In this document: positions 33,793 through 46,139 of the stretch, piece after piece
How the letters are laid out: the number at the start of each line of letters is the position of its first letter
Position numbering within the stretch: position 1 is the first letter of the stretch
NCBI GenBank assembly: GCA_949752735.1
Contig: OX457053.1
Span: 1,284,584-1,348,583, forward strand
Reading direction: 5' to 3'
Source: Lumbricus terrestris
Taxonomy: Eukaryota; Annelida; Clitellata; Crassiclitellata; Lumbricidae
Length of the DNA: 64,000 bases
Made by a program: the position numbers and the translations under genes
Notes under the pieces: model-generated
The model's input: only the letters and a program-made list of their open reading frames with translations
What the model was told of the DNA's origin: nothing
Databases searched by the model: none

Positions 33793-35202
33793 AGGTCTAT
33801 GCACTACATTGCCAACTTAGAGGCAGATAATTTAAGTCAATCAGTCAGGTTTCAGATTGCAGGCTGTCAGTTCAGTTTTATGTTAATTAAGATTACCGGT
33901 GCTGCATAAATTGTACATATAGCCTAAAGCTCAGTGCGTTTGCAGACGTTGAATTAAAGAAAAAATTATTATTGTTATTATTAGGCCTATATTATTTTAC
34001 TTGAACTTCGTAGCCTACAAGCTCGTAGGACTAATTTGAAGAACTAGGCCTACAGTCTTCTTGAGCTATGCCGGTAGGTAATTTCTGGCGTTCAATGACT
34101 GTCAGTCTGGTTTCACATAATAATTTATGTGTTATTTCATTTTCAATAAAAAATGTAATCATTCGCTTTATTGTGGCGGTAAGACTCCTGCTTTAAGCTC
34201 GATTTACACCGCTCCTAGTTTTAGACCATGTCATGTCATGTCGCCATCGTCACATCGCCACGGTTGGCTACATGAATGGACCTTTAATGCCAGAGTCTTC
34301 TGTCCCTTGTCGCGCTCATTAAGTCAGAGCGTATGCAAGTCCTGTCCAGTTCAGGACCTTGTCGATCCAAGATGTCCTCGGCCTTCCTCATCCTCGGTTC
34401 CCCTCTACACAACCCGTGGATTCCTTTTTCTTGTCAAACAACATAATATATTTTAGTCTCAGACTATGCGTGACTTGTCCATTTTGGAGTGCCTATTGCT
34501 TTCCAAATATACCTTTAATGTCATTGCCAAGTGAGGCAACGTAATGTAATTAGGCTATTATTCACTTGTGTAATATTATGTTTAGGCCTACATTTGCTTT
34601 GGGAACAATGAAATAATTTTCAATTTTGAATTGAATTTTAATGTGCTGTAGTCTCTCCGGTCGACATCTGTAGGCCCTATACGGGAATGGTGATGAGCAG
34701 GGAAATCTGGCCTAAAAGTTGGAGTTCCATCATTAATTTTTGATGCTACGAATTGTCCGGTCCGAATTGTCCGGTCCGAATTGCCCGGTCCGAATTGTCC
34801 GGTTCCGAATTGTCCGGTCCGAATTGTCCGGTCCCAATTGTCCGGTCCGAATTGTCCGGTCCGAATTGTCTGGTTCCGAATTGTCCACTCCGAACTGTCC
34901 GCTCCGAATTTTCCGCTCCAAATTGTCCGCTCCAAATTGTCTGGGTCCGAATTGTCCTCGCCAGAATTTTCTCCGAAATGTCCGTCTCCAAATTGTCCGC
35001 TCCAAATTGTCCGCTCCAAATTGTCCGGCGACGAATTGTCCGCTCCGAATTGTCTGGTCCGAATTGTCCTCTCCGAATTGTCCGGCGACGAATTGTCCGG
35101 GAACCGAAAAAATAGGCCATTTACACGGTAAAAACATGACTATGGGGTTTCTTGGAGGGCTTAGCCCCCAAGCCCCTGATAAACTCCGCCCATGGCTGTG
35201 CT

Positions 35203-37036
35203 ACTTGACTGAAATTACAAATAAACATAATGAGTCAGACTAGGCAATCTAAGGATTAATTCCTTTATATCTGGATATCCGACATGACCTTCTCACTTAG
35301 AAAGAGTCTACTATTTCTAATTTCTGCTCTAAGCGGCCGCTGAAGTTCTTGGCTCATCATCGTCAACATGAAGCACTACAGTATTTCGCCACTGCCGTGA
35401 ACATTCATGACCAAGGGATAAGCTGTCATTGTCTATCTCTTGTCTTGACTCGTCAGAATTTTATTAAGCCTGGTGCAAAAGTCATTTAGGCTAACAGTCT
35501 ATGCTTATTGTAGGCCTAAAGTCCATAACAATCTGAACTTTTCATGAGCGGCAAACATCTGCAGCGGCGGCCACTGCAGATGCCACTGCCTTCCGTTAGT
35601 AAAGCCTCACAGATCGTGTGACAGATGTGCTGCGTTATCTGCCCTAGCCAGAATAGCCTATATTATCTATTATCTAGGTTGTACCATTATAAACAACACC
35701 ACACAATTATTTGAACATTATAGTAATTACTGTGACATCTGAAACTTCTGCCTCCCTTTAGGAAAAAGGCCTCACATAATCATGTACCAGATTTTGCTGA
35801 AAACTAAGCACATAAATAATATCATATATTGTCAGTCAACGGATTGAATGACAACTAATTAGAACAAACAATTGGTGTGACTTATGCATGTTCTCTGTGA
35901 CAAACAAATGAATATTTTATGGCCAATATCATATCTGTGGGGTCCAGCAGTTTCCACTAAAATTGTTCATTAAAAAAAATTGCCTTTCTGGAAATCTTCC
36001 TCTTCCTTTTTGGGGAATTTATAAATGATTATTATTAGACTATCTTAACAGTTACAACAAATAAATCCAAGTGCCTTTCGTGTGGTAATAATTGTTGTGG
36101 CCCAGAATTATACAGGCTACAACTCGCATTATGCTGCCACGAACTAACTCGTCTGACGTTTCTGTAAGAACTAATTACTTAAAAAAAGACTGAAGTCCTG
36201 GTTTGACAATAAGGCTAGATGACAAGCTACAGTATTCCAGCCGAGGTTAGCGCCACAGACAGGATAAGACAGCGAAAGCTTACATGTTACAATTATTACT
36301 CCATGCTATGTATGAAATAGAAACAATTTAAAAGACATTTTATTGTGACTATAACACAACGTCGTGTTGTAGTCGTAATCGACGTGGCAAGCTATACCAG
36401 CATAAAAGCCAAACATACATGACTGTAGATCCAATGGTCGATTTATGATGACGCTCTATTTCACAACACAATAACAAACAATAACGGTGATTCAAACGCT
36501 AGTTAAACGCAACGGAAATATTGTAAGTAAGTATAATTTTATGAAGATTTATCAAGTGCAAGTTATTGTGACTGTCATGGTTACATAGACCTATGTACAC
36601 TGCAGGTCCATAGCGAAAATGCTCGCAAGGCACAATCAGTTTGAAACGTCGCATGGGTCCCTGCCTGGTTTCACGCTTATCTAGGTCAATCAATTTAATC
36701 AGTCGTTGATTTTTTCAGTTGTAGGTAAGCTAGGTGAGCTGCAAGCTTGCAACATAACTTACTTTCAATTGTTTATGATAGTAATGATACATGTAGGCCT
36801 AAGTTTCATAAAATAAGTTGTGACAAAGTCCATCTCCAACTTTCACTTTAATGTTTTATCTGAATCCATGTAAATAATCTTGATTAGGCATCTGTGTTGT
36901 AGAGATTCACATCATAAAATACTAAATAGGCTAAAGCCTAGTGAGAATCATCGATACTAGGTAATATTAATTTTTGTCTCGACAAACAAATTGGCCTTCC
37001 TTACTGATAAATGTCTAATTGACGAATATAACCAAG
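35203..37036. other. Intergenic DNA, no gene recognised
   Basis: 35880-36010 resembles the window start. 36391-36530 resembles 40320-40440, an old duplication. No coding or RNA gene seen. Confidence 0.45.
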
Positions 37037-37391
37037 TCAAAGAATTTGCAGTAAGTCAAAGTATTTAGAGGCCAGCACTGCTAATTAAATGAATTTTTCA
37101 ACCTAAACACATTCGACCACCGCGTTTACGTATTGTTTCATTCGACTTTCCCTATAATTACGTAGCCTATGCAAAAAATATTCATTTTCATACGTCCTCT
37201 GTTGCATCTTGTACACTTTGTGGAATCCGTCCATGCGTGCGTAGGCCTTCAACTAAGCTTCTCTGCTCTTTTGCTAAAGTTAATTAACTAAAGTCATTTA
37301 TTTTCCAGAAGGCTATTTTTGTCGTAGCGTTGCTAAGTAGCCTACTAGGGATGACTGCACAAGGATTTTATATAATAATAAAATTGATCGG
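37037..37391. repeat. Third copy of the 15.9-kb segment
   Basis: High similarity to 15895-16248 and less to 56330-56660. It continues into a 5' part of the same MITE, so it was copied from an A-type donor after the MITE inserted. Confidence 0.85.
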
Positions 37392-37643
37392 TGTAAAGGT
37401 TTCAGATTACCCCCTCCTAAGCATTACCCCCCCCTGCAAACTGTAAATTGCATCAATCATTGCATTTATTGCACTAAAAAAATCGGAAAAATCATCCCGC
37501 TTCTTGTTTTGGTCTGAAGATTTTCATCCGTCATTTCACTTCGTGTTTTGTTATAAATATTTTCATCTGAAACTAAAATACTAATCGCCGCTGATGTTAC
37601 AATGGAGAAAGTGGCTTCGAGGCTATTATTTTCTTCGGATCAA
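37392..37643. mobile_element. Truncated copy of the 460-bp MITE
   Basis: Matches 16249 onward and stops abruptly after TTCTTCGGATCAAA, where unrelated sequence leading into the LTR fragment starts. Confidence 0.82.
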
Positions 37644-37770
37644 ACGAAGCTCCCACGTATAAATGTAACAAATCAACCCACTTGGCGTGATCGTGACAAC
37701 CGGGGCCCAGCCGCACTACCGGATCAACGGCGCAAGCGTGACGTATATGAAAATAACTGACTTTGTAACT

Positions 37771-40074
37771 TCGTATATTTCACCAGGGGATTTCACCCTT
37801 TACTCAAACGTTTCCTCCCGCAGACCTACAGAGCTGCGGCGTCTCTGACCGTATTATCACGTACCCCTGAAACGGAAGATTGAACCCAGTGAGATCAATG
37901 ACAAGGAAGTGAACACTGAAAGATCACTACACAAGCTCGCACAACCGCATACACTCAGGATCGCCAAATCGTATTCAAGTGGCCAATGCCAACGCTGTCG
38001 AGACAGTCGAACACAACCGAAATCACTATGAACGAATTAACGAATCACAGTACGCATGGAGTAGTCGGTCACTACTCCACGTTATAAGCAACGCACCGTG
38101 CGGTAGGCTTTATTCCACCGGAATAGCTCTGTTTGCACGCTATAGACTGGCTTAAAATCGAACATTGGTCTTCCGTATGAAAAACGGCAATATTATAGGA
38201 AATCGTTAATCTCATACGACCTTTACTATACGTCGTCCTAGACGTTTTCTGAGGTTCGTACGTCCTCCTATACCCATCCAGGGCCAATATATATGAAGCC
38301 TTCATCGGAAGAACCACTAGAGTCCATTTTTGACATTTTGAGATATTCACAAAATAAACTTTGAAAGTCTGCAAGTACTTCACCTATGAAAATATGGCAA
38401 TAATATTTGGCACGTGTGTTGATATGTGTTGTGTCTGCAACATGTTAAACTAATTTTGGCTAACCAGCTAGGTGGCGCCACATAATAATTTGTTTAAACA
38501 TGCTACATATAGCAATTTCTTAGGAAAAATTTGCCAATTTGTCAGTGTGCATACAAGACATTCAAGAATTGTCATAGAATAATTGCAAAATTGATTTTCA
38601 GTAGCAAAATAATAATATAACCAATAAAAAACCAAATTAATTTGTATAAAGTGAAACACATTATTTTAGTGGATTATCCGTGCGTTCTGTCTTGCTTAAT
38701 GCTAATATGTCGCTATATTTTCGTCGTCATTGTCAGGTTTCCGTTTGGTGAATGCATGGATGAGGCAGAGTCATGATATTATTTACTGGTAATTTGATAC
38801 AGCGCTCCTTCAAGGTTAACTACTCAGGAGCGCTCCCAGTATAACATGACAGTAGAGTGCAGCTGTTTCAGAGCTTAATTTGAACAACTGCTGCAAATCG
38901 TCATACTTTGCCTATACTGCAGTGGAATATTAAACTGTTGGAGGAGCTTCACGGTCTGTGAAACTTTCTCCCTTCCCCTTTAGTGTCTTCTCCAGAACCT
39001 CGACGGTCCATTGAAAGCATCATTGAAGTTCGCATGTTGGCAGGCCTAAGTTACTCTTTAATTGTGTCGTGCACCAGCAATCTCTGAGCACGAACCATTG
39101 GGTGATTCCACAGTTGTTTCTTGTTAAGCAGACCTGTGTTCCAATCATATTCAAGAAAAAAATGACCTCGAACAGGAAATATTTTTGTGACATGGTCAAA
39201 CATCTTCCTGGTTGCAATAAGGCTGTGAAAGTAGTGAACGGTGATGTATAATTATCATTCTGTTAAGCACATTAATCACAAAAATTGCTAAGTTTCTAAT
39301 GACGTTATTCGAATCATCCAAGATTGAGGCATTATTAGCTCCTTCATCTTTTCATTCTTCAACTGATTTTTAATATCTTTTATTTTATCTGATATTTCAT
39401 CAGATATGCTGCACTTATCAGCACGTGGGTAACAAAGCTGAAAATTTAATTCTATGTTGAAGATCTTGTTGTAAACCCCATATGATGTTTGCTGGATACT
39501 TCTATTTGTACATAGCAAACATCTTTTTCATGCTTGATTCTTCTAGAAGATAAACTCGCTGTTAGTTGACCTCTGTTTTAATTATTAAGAACCATCTTGT
39601 GCGCTACTAGAGATGCTTATCAACTGTTGCTAAGGCGCAAAATTGTTTTCCCGCCAATAGCGGTTCCACGTAAATTCATGGAAGAACCACTGAAGTCCTG
39701 GACTTAAGTGGTTATTGCATGAACACTATATTTTCTTTTCATTATAACTTTGGACTGGCGTTAGTTTTCCGAAAAAGGAACTTGCCAATACATGCTCTAT
39801 AGTATTAAGAATGACCGGACACAGATAACTAAAAAATGTCAAAAATGGACTCTAGTGGTTCTTCCGATGAAGGCTTCATATGTATGTACGCCTATCAGGA
39901 AGGTTATCCCTACCCGACATGGAGTACCTTCGGCCAAAAGGTTATCATGTATAAAAGTGAACTAGAACGTACTTTAAGTGTTTTAAAGCGTTCATAGACA
40001 CTCTCTTGGGTTTTCAAAATTATTTTTATGTACTCACATTGTCTAATATTATCTCTTGTGGCCTGTCCGCCACA
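37771..40074 (-). mobile_element. Old LTR related to the 19.7-28.5 kb element, split by a DNA transposon
   Basis: 37771-38180 aligns with the LTR interior (CACCAGGGGATTTCACCC, GGAGTAGTCGG, CCGTG(C/T)GG(T/C)AGGCTTTATTCC). 40056-40074 repeats the LTR terminus TGGCCTGTCCGCCACA. The middle is replaced by diverged sequence and an inserted inverted-repeat element. The left LTR end was not found. Confidence 0.75.
38291..39881. mobile_element. DNA transposon with perfect 49-bp inverted termini
   Basis: 38291-38339 and 39833-39881 are exact reverse complements (core TCGGAAGAACCACTAGAGTC). A related subterminal copy lies near 39675-39700. If the true ends are GAAGCC, the flanks ATATATAT and ATATGTAT match at 7 of 8, which would suit a P- or hAT-type 8-bp duplication. 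Only short ORFs inside, none recognised. Confidence 0.85.
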
Positions 40075-40075
40075 C

Positions 40076-40106
<31 letters not shown>

Positions 40107-40315
40107 CATACATACATACATACACACATACATACATACATACATACATACACACATACATACATGCATACATGCATACATACATACATACACACATACA
40201 TACATACATACATACATACATACATACATACATACATACATACATACATACATACATACATACATACATACATACATACATACATACATACATACATACA
40301 TACATACATACATAC
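40075..40315. repeat. (ACAT)n microsatellite
   Basis: About 240 bp of CATA repeats starting directly after the LTR terminus. The overlapping ORFs are artefacts. Confidence 0.97.
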
Positions 40316-40852
40316 AGCCTACCAGCATAAAACCAAGCATTGACTCAAAGGTCGATTATGATGACTGCTTTTATTTCACAACAGAAAAAGACAAACAACA
40401 ACAATGTGAACCAATCGCCAGTTAAATGCAATGAAAACAATCCGTGTATACTGCTTACAAAGTCATGGGCTTCGTTTAGTAATGAGTACAACTACAAAAT
40501 AGCCTAAAACTGAATAGGATAGTTATTGTTTATTCTAATTTAATAAAGTTTCGGTGTCAAATGCACAGGGCGTCAAAACTTTGTACACTGAGTAACATTT
40601 CATAAACACAATGTCATAATAATTACTGGAACATTAAATATCCCGCGCTCTTAGACCCGACATCTATTGGGTTGCATGTAACATTGGACCTGCAGTTCGT
40701 CACGTTTCTGCATTGTTACACTGTGGTCCCACGAGGGGTAAATGAACTGCGCACCATAGGTCTATAAGTAACAGTGAAGCTGTAGGAACCGATTACAACA
40801 ATTTTTTGGAGACGACAGAAAATCCTGGTAGCTTCATCGCTAAAAATGGAGG

Positions 40853-40930
40853 GCCCGGTGGCGCACTGGATAATGCACTGGTATTATGCAGATCAGCGGA
40901 CTCGAGTTCGATTCCAGAAGCCCCCATAGG
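40853..40930 (+). repeat. tRNA-like sequence, probable SINE head
   Basis: GTGGCGCACTGGATAATGCA (A-box-like) and GAGTTCGATTCC (B-box) at tRNA spacing. The arms pair poorly, so a working tRNA is unlikely. Confidence 0.55.
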
Positions 40931-41575
40931 ACAGACATGATTTGTAGGCTGCTAGGCTATTAACGCCCCTGTATTGCAGGCCCTCTGTCCTGTTAGTAGT
41001 AGGCTATAGATTTGTGATTTGTGTTCTTGAGAATTGTCTCAATTGCATAAATGCGCAGTTGTGCACTGTAACCAACTACGATGCCAATCAAATGAAGCAT
41101 TCAAGAAGTGGTTGAAATATAAGGGGTTAATGCTTAATGCACATAAAGTGTTGCTTCACATAATTTGAACATAGGACACCACACTCAGTGCAAGCGCTGT
41201 CTCAGCAACAATTTTAGGAGCCTGCTGAAACCTGATCTCGGCTATCTGCTTACAAGTGCAGTTCATTCCACAATCTCATAATACATATATTCCGTCATTA
41301 CTTGTTTAATGAGCGCAAATACAGAATGACAAACCATAAGTGGGAAACTCTGGTTTTGCCAGTCCAAAACCTTGAGAAAGGAGGAGAGTGATGCTGATCA
41401 TCTTTGTCAATGGCACAGCTGAGTTAAACCGAATGAAGCAAAGAGTGACGCTAGCTAATTATTCATGAGTAAGTTGATGCACTGCATAGTTCATAAAGTT
41501 TCAGATGTAATCCTCACACTGTCTAGTTACAGATACGGTGCAAAACATCTAGGCCCACCACTGTCTGCGACACAT
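40931..41575. other. 3' flank of gene B
   Basis: Region just past the gene B stop. Probably includes the 3' UTR. No other feature recognised. Confidence 0.4.
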
Positions 41576-42065
41576 TTATAGATTTGCGTTAATGCCTCCA
41601 ACTGGAGAGTTTGCAGTTGGGAACTTTGAATTCTTTACAGGAAGAGCGTAGACGTCTCCTTGTGCGGTGACTATAACAGGATGATTAGTTGGTTCATTAC
41701 CTGTACGACCTTTAGCGTCTGGAATGGCATATATGTCTCCCATTGGACCAACTTTAGTTTGACCTGATTCATGGACGCCATTCTTATCGGGTTCCAGATA
41801 GGTTGGTTCTTTTTGAAATTCTAAGGCAGCGTAGACGATTCCAGGCTGTTGGAGTTTAGCTTCGTCTTCCGACGGATTGAGTGGTGCAGGGATAATTTCA
41901 GCGTAAACTCCCTGCGAATCGTCAGTTCCTACTACTGGTTGGTTGGCGGATGCGTTGGCGGATGTGTTGGCGGGTGCATGGATAAGTGAGGTGGTTTGCT
42001 TGTTTGGGGATTCCTTACGTTCATTATGGTCAGAATCGATTTCACCCTTCGACTGATCCATCGTT
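41576..42065 (-). CDS. Gene B exon 8: cytoplasmic tail with ITIM-like and YxxP motifs
   Basis: 490 bp, phase 2 in, stop TAA at 41578-41576, residues 367-529. The acceptor AAACATTTTCAG|AACG joins exon 7 in frame. The 161-codon ORF beginning MDQSKGE is part of this exon; its ATG is internal to the receptor, not a start. Tyrosine motifs: YAEI (421), IVYAAL (445, fits the ITIM pattern), YLEP (456), YAIP (479) and YALP (506). The last three fit YxxP, the type favoured by Crk-family SH2 domains. A short Ala/Asn/Ser repeat (ANTSANASAN) sits near the membrane. A purine-rich 21-bp minisatellite lies just upstream in intron 7. Confidence 0.85.
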
Positions 42066-45000
42066 CTGAAAATGTTTAACAGGAAAATCGCATTGTAGCA
42101 AAATGGAAAATAGGCTAACTATGCTAAGTAGCCTAACTGAGGATCCACATGCGGTCTTTCTTTAGTGTATCCTCGTCTTTCTCTAGTGTATCCTCGTCTT
42201 TCTCTAGTGTATCCTCGTCTTTCTCTAGTGTATCCTCGTCTTTCTCTAGTGTATCCTCGTCTTTCTCTAGTGTATCCTCGTCTTTCTCTAGTGCATCCTC
42301 GTCTTTCTTTAGTGTATCCTCGTCTTTGTTTAGTGTATCCTCGTCTTTATCTCGTCTAAAAACTTGCCTTTTTTCTCGGATTTAAACGCACAGGGAGCGC
42401 TTGTGAAAGGCTCTTGCTGCGAGAAGCGCTTTATACATGGTCAGGTAAGATAAGATAAGATAAGGTAAGCAGAACCTTTCACACTTTGACATTCTTGCTA
42501 ACTAAATTATCAGACGCGTACGGCGCACATTACGTTATTTGTTATTGCACGTAGCCTAATAGACACAGGTCTATAACCTAATTATTCATGTGACGAAATT
42601 GGGGAAGGGACCCTCCCCATTTTCTCTTGCGCTAGCCTGCTCTTTGGTCCACACGTGCCTTCGCCTCCAGCGCGCTAGCCTGCCTCTTTTAGAGGCCGCC
42701 TGTACTTTGGTCCACACGTGCCTCATGTTTCCCGCGCGCTAGCCTGCCTCTTTTAGAGGCCGCCTGTACTTTAGTCCGCACGTGCCTTCGTTTCCCGCGC
42801 GCTAGCCTGCCTCTTTTAGAGGCTGCCTGCCTCTGTTGAAGGCTGGCCTGCCTCTGTTGAGGGCTGGCCTGCCTCTTTTTGAGGCCGCCTGCCTTTTCGT
42901 TCCCGCGTCTTTTAGGCCACGCCCTCCCCCGGGTGGTGTATATAAGGGGCTGTGTTTTAGTAAGAGTCAGTCATCGAGAGAGTCGTCCAGTCAGTCACCC
43001 AGAGAGAGTCTTCGAGCGACGTCAGTCACGCAGCGAGAGTCAGCTCCGAGATACGTAGTGAAGTCCGTGACGTACAGCAGACGAGTAGTGGACCGACGGA
43101 CGATTTAGCGACCGTGTGACAGTTTGTCGTTGGATGAATAAAACGTGTCTTCATTCCTACGTCGTGGTGTTTTTTACGGGCGGAACAACCGGAAGTGCCA
43201 CACTGTTCCTTCGAAATACCCCGAAGGCGGACTTGCGTTTCCACCCCCCCTGAAACGACACGCGTCCTTCCACTTCCGCTATCCTGGTTTCCCGGAAGTT
43301 TGGGCGTCTGCAGGGAGGTCCGCACGCGTAGACGCGTCCACGCGACTTTTCACACAACCCCCACCCGCGACATTTATTTAGATTAATTCTTTAGCTACTA
43401 TTCGTTAGATTCCATACGACTTAATTTACGGAATATGTAGCGAAATCAACTATAAAGATAACGAGTGATTATTCATCCAGAAATTATGTTTATTAAAAGT
43501 CTATGCAGAGATAAGCTTATGTAAGATAAAACGCCGTTTAGTCATAGGCTCTACCAATTCTCAGAGTCTAAAAGCCATTGGCTATTGAATGAACTACAGG
43601 CTATTTCCAGTAGGGCCAACCATTCATACATAGGCTATTTATATATCTTCGCTTATTATTATCAAGGCGGATCGCAACCCGTTAGATTACAAAAAGATAC
43701 AAGCTGACAATCAATAGGATGGTCAGAAGTAATGCTGCTTCCAACATGGTCAATAATGAAAAGCCGAATAAAGGCTTAGAACACAGGGTTGTGGTAATAA
43801 TATCACTTTAGAGCACAGAACAACACTACGCGCGGCATCATGCGAGGCCCAAAATCTATTCGCTGTCTTACCAGGAGTAAGCTTACATATTTAATTATAC
43901 TACTGGCTTCCTATATGCCGGTGCGTCAAAAGTGCATTTATCTTTTCTCTTGGCTTTCTTAGCTGCTGACCAGAAACAATGTCACCTTATTTTAGTCAAA
44001 CGAATAAGGAACCGAAGAATCTTATGAGAAAGCACATCAATTAGCCTATCTATAGGATACGGTAACCTGTTCTCTACATGGATTGAACAATTGAACCAGT
44101 TTTGCAGAATATAAACGGTCATGTCATGAAAGAACTTACTTAGGAGATTTTCTTTTATGTCTAACTGCTAAGATGACGACGATGATGCAGATAACGATAA
44201 TTACTATCCCAGCACAGGCACCCGAGTAAACTATAAAACAATATAGAATATATTAATATCTCAAAGTTAGTTCAAAATTGTTTAAAAGAGTTTCAGTTTC
44301 AAAATATGCGCTCTAAGAGTTTCAGTCTCTCCAAATACAAGACTCAAAGATGATCAGAAAGCAGGCGCTCAGCATTGTCAGCAGTCTATCGCTATGTTCA
44401 GCAGATATTCCTTCACAACCGCTTGCAATGCTTGTGCTACTCATTTTAGCTAAAATTAATCGTCATGAATAAAATAAATGTTCTGTTGGTATTTTCGCAC
44501 AGTGCAATGTACATTTGTCTTGTTTAACTTGAAGATACCCTATTGATTAGAGATTTTACCTCTTAGATTATAGAGCAAAATTGTGCATTTTATTTGAGAT
44601 ATTAAAGCTAAAACATATTTAGGCCTATAAAAATTTAAGAGTGATTGCTGAACACTGATTCAAGATACTCACGTAGAAAATTAGAATCGCCATTTGATAG
44701 TGGCTTCATCCCACTTTCCGTTGAAATTTCAGACACACTTGACAGTGCATCTGCCATAGTAACACTTGACATCACACGTGCTTTTGTAGTACTTGAATAC
44801 ATAGTTGAGGTTGCATAGGAAACTAATTCTCAACAACATCAATTTTACACAGAATTACATTAGTGCATAACCAGTCGACAGTGCAAGGCAATATCAATTT
44901 GAAACAAGACGACAGTTCCCCGACAGCATAAAACTATTAAGCAGTACCGGTAGGAAACTATTACATGTAAGATTTCTATAAATTCCTTTATTTCACAATG

Positions 45001-46107
45001 AAAAACATTCTTATAAAGACCGTTTTTCCGTTTTCTCTGAAAAATTCCCGTGTTTTTTTTAAATTTTCACTTAGTCTTTAACCGTTATGTCAAGTAACCA
45101 TACTTATTTATTTACTGTCTTTAATAATCTTCCTTAATTTATTCTAGTCTGAAATTCCATTCCTTACCTTGTTCCGTACTTCCGAGGACTCGTCTAGTTT
45201 CACATCAATATAAATTTTATCCATTTTAACGATATCCCAAACAGTAGCTAACCGTAGCCTAATAATTAAATTTAAAAAGAATTAGCCTACTATATTTCAA
45301 GCTCTTGCATCTGTGTAAAAATTCTAAATCCGCCTTTTTAATTGAGTAGGCTATAATCTATGCTTAGACCTACAAAGTTTTAATTATTTATGTTTATGTT
45401 AGCACACATGGACATCTGCGAAACTTATATCCATCAACATTATCGTCATCAAAGACCATATGGAACAAGACTATAATTTCTTACTTCTTTCACAAACAAC
45501 CATCTTCCTATGTGTGCATCCGACTGCCTTCCATTCACCATTCGATGCATCAATAGAAAGACATTCATCTTCTCTGCGATTCAAGACGCCTGACCAATTA
45601 GTGTAGGTGATATCTTCGCTGGAGTGTTCTATTGACATGGGCACATGAGAGAATTAGTCCTGGATAGCACGATAGTAATCATATAATAGGTATAGGCCTA
45701 TACTGTGGACTACATTATGGCTATGGAGAAGAATGGCCATGATTAGTTAGATGGGCTACAAAACAAAATGAGGTGCTGCAACTGGTGCAAGAGGAAAGAT
45801 CTATGATTGATACAATACGGAGGAGGCAGATGAACTGTATGCTTGGCTTGGTAACATGTTGAGGGGACTCACTCTTGAGGATAGTAGCCTGCTCGAGGGA
45901 AGAATGAAGGGAAATAAACCACCTGGAAGACCAAGAAAGACGATGATGGACTAGTTGCTGGACGGATAAAAGGGACGAGGGTATAAATAAATGAAAAAGA
46001 CATGATGTCGTTGAAATCTTGAACCTGCCTAAGGACAGAACACTACAGAAGAAAAAGAAGAAGAAGAAGAGGAAGGTGAAGAAGAAGAAGAAGAAGAAGA
46101 AGAAGAA

Positions 46108-46139
<32 letters not shown>

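Larger units (their letters stand above)
31448..35194. mobile_element. 3.7-kb foldback element with GGACAATTCGGA arms
   Basis: Outer ends CATGGGCGGAGTTT and its complement, exact 8-bp duplication GCTGTGCT at 31440-31447 and 35195-35202. The left arm (31640-31945) is an array of GGACAATTCGGACC-type units. The right arm (34745-35105) is the same array inverted. The long ORFs over the arrays are repeat artefacts. The centre carries at least two nested elements. The structure resembles sea-urchin TU-type foldback elements. Confidence 0.92.

Noticed and set aside
40076..40315. Possible CRISPR or direct-repeat array
   Set aside because: Simple tetranucleotide repeat without spacers, in animal DNA.
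40026..40425. Several 75-139 codon ORFs of YIHT or CMYV repeats
   Set aside because: They are translations of the ACAT microsatellite in every frame. No start context or conservation supports them.
41576..42061. Stand-alone 161-codon gene starting at MDQSK
   Set aside because: A splice acceptor precedes it and the phase joins the transmembrane exon, so it is better explained as the last exon of gene B.
42836..43386. ORFs of 63-99 codons
   Set aside because: They overlap the promoter and R region of a solo LTR and have no recognised domain.
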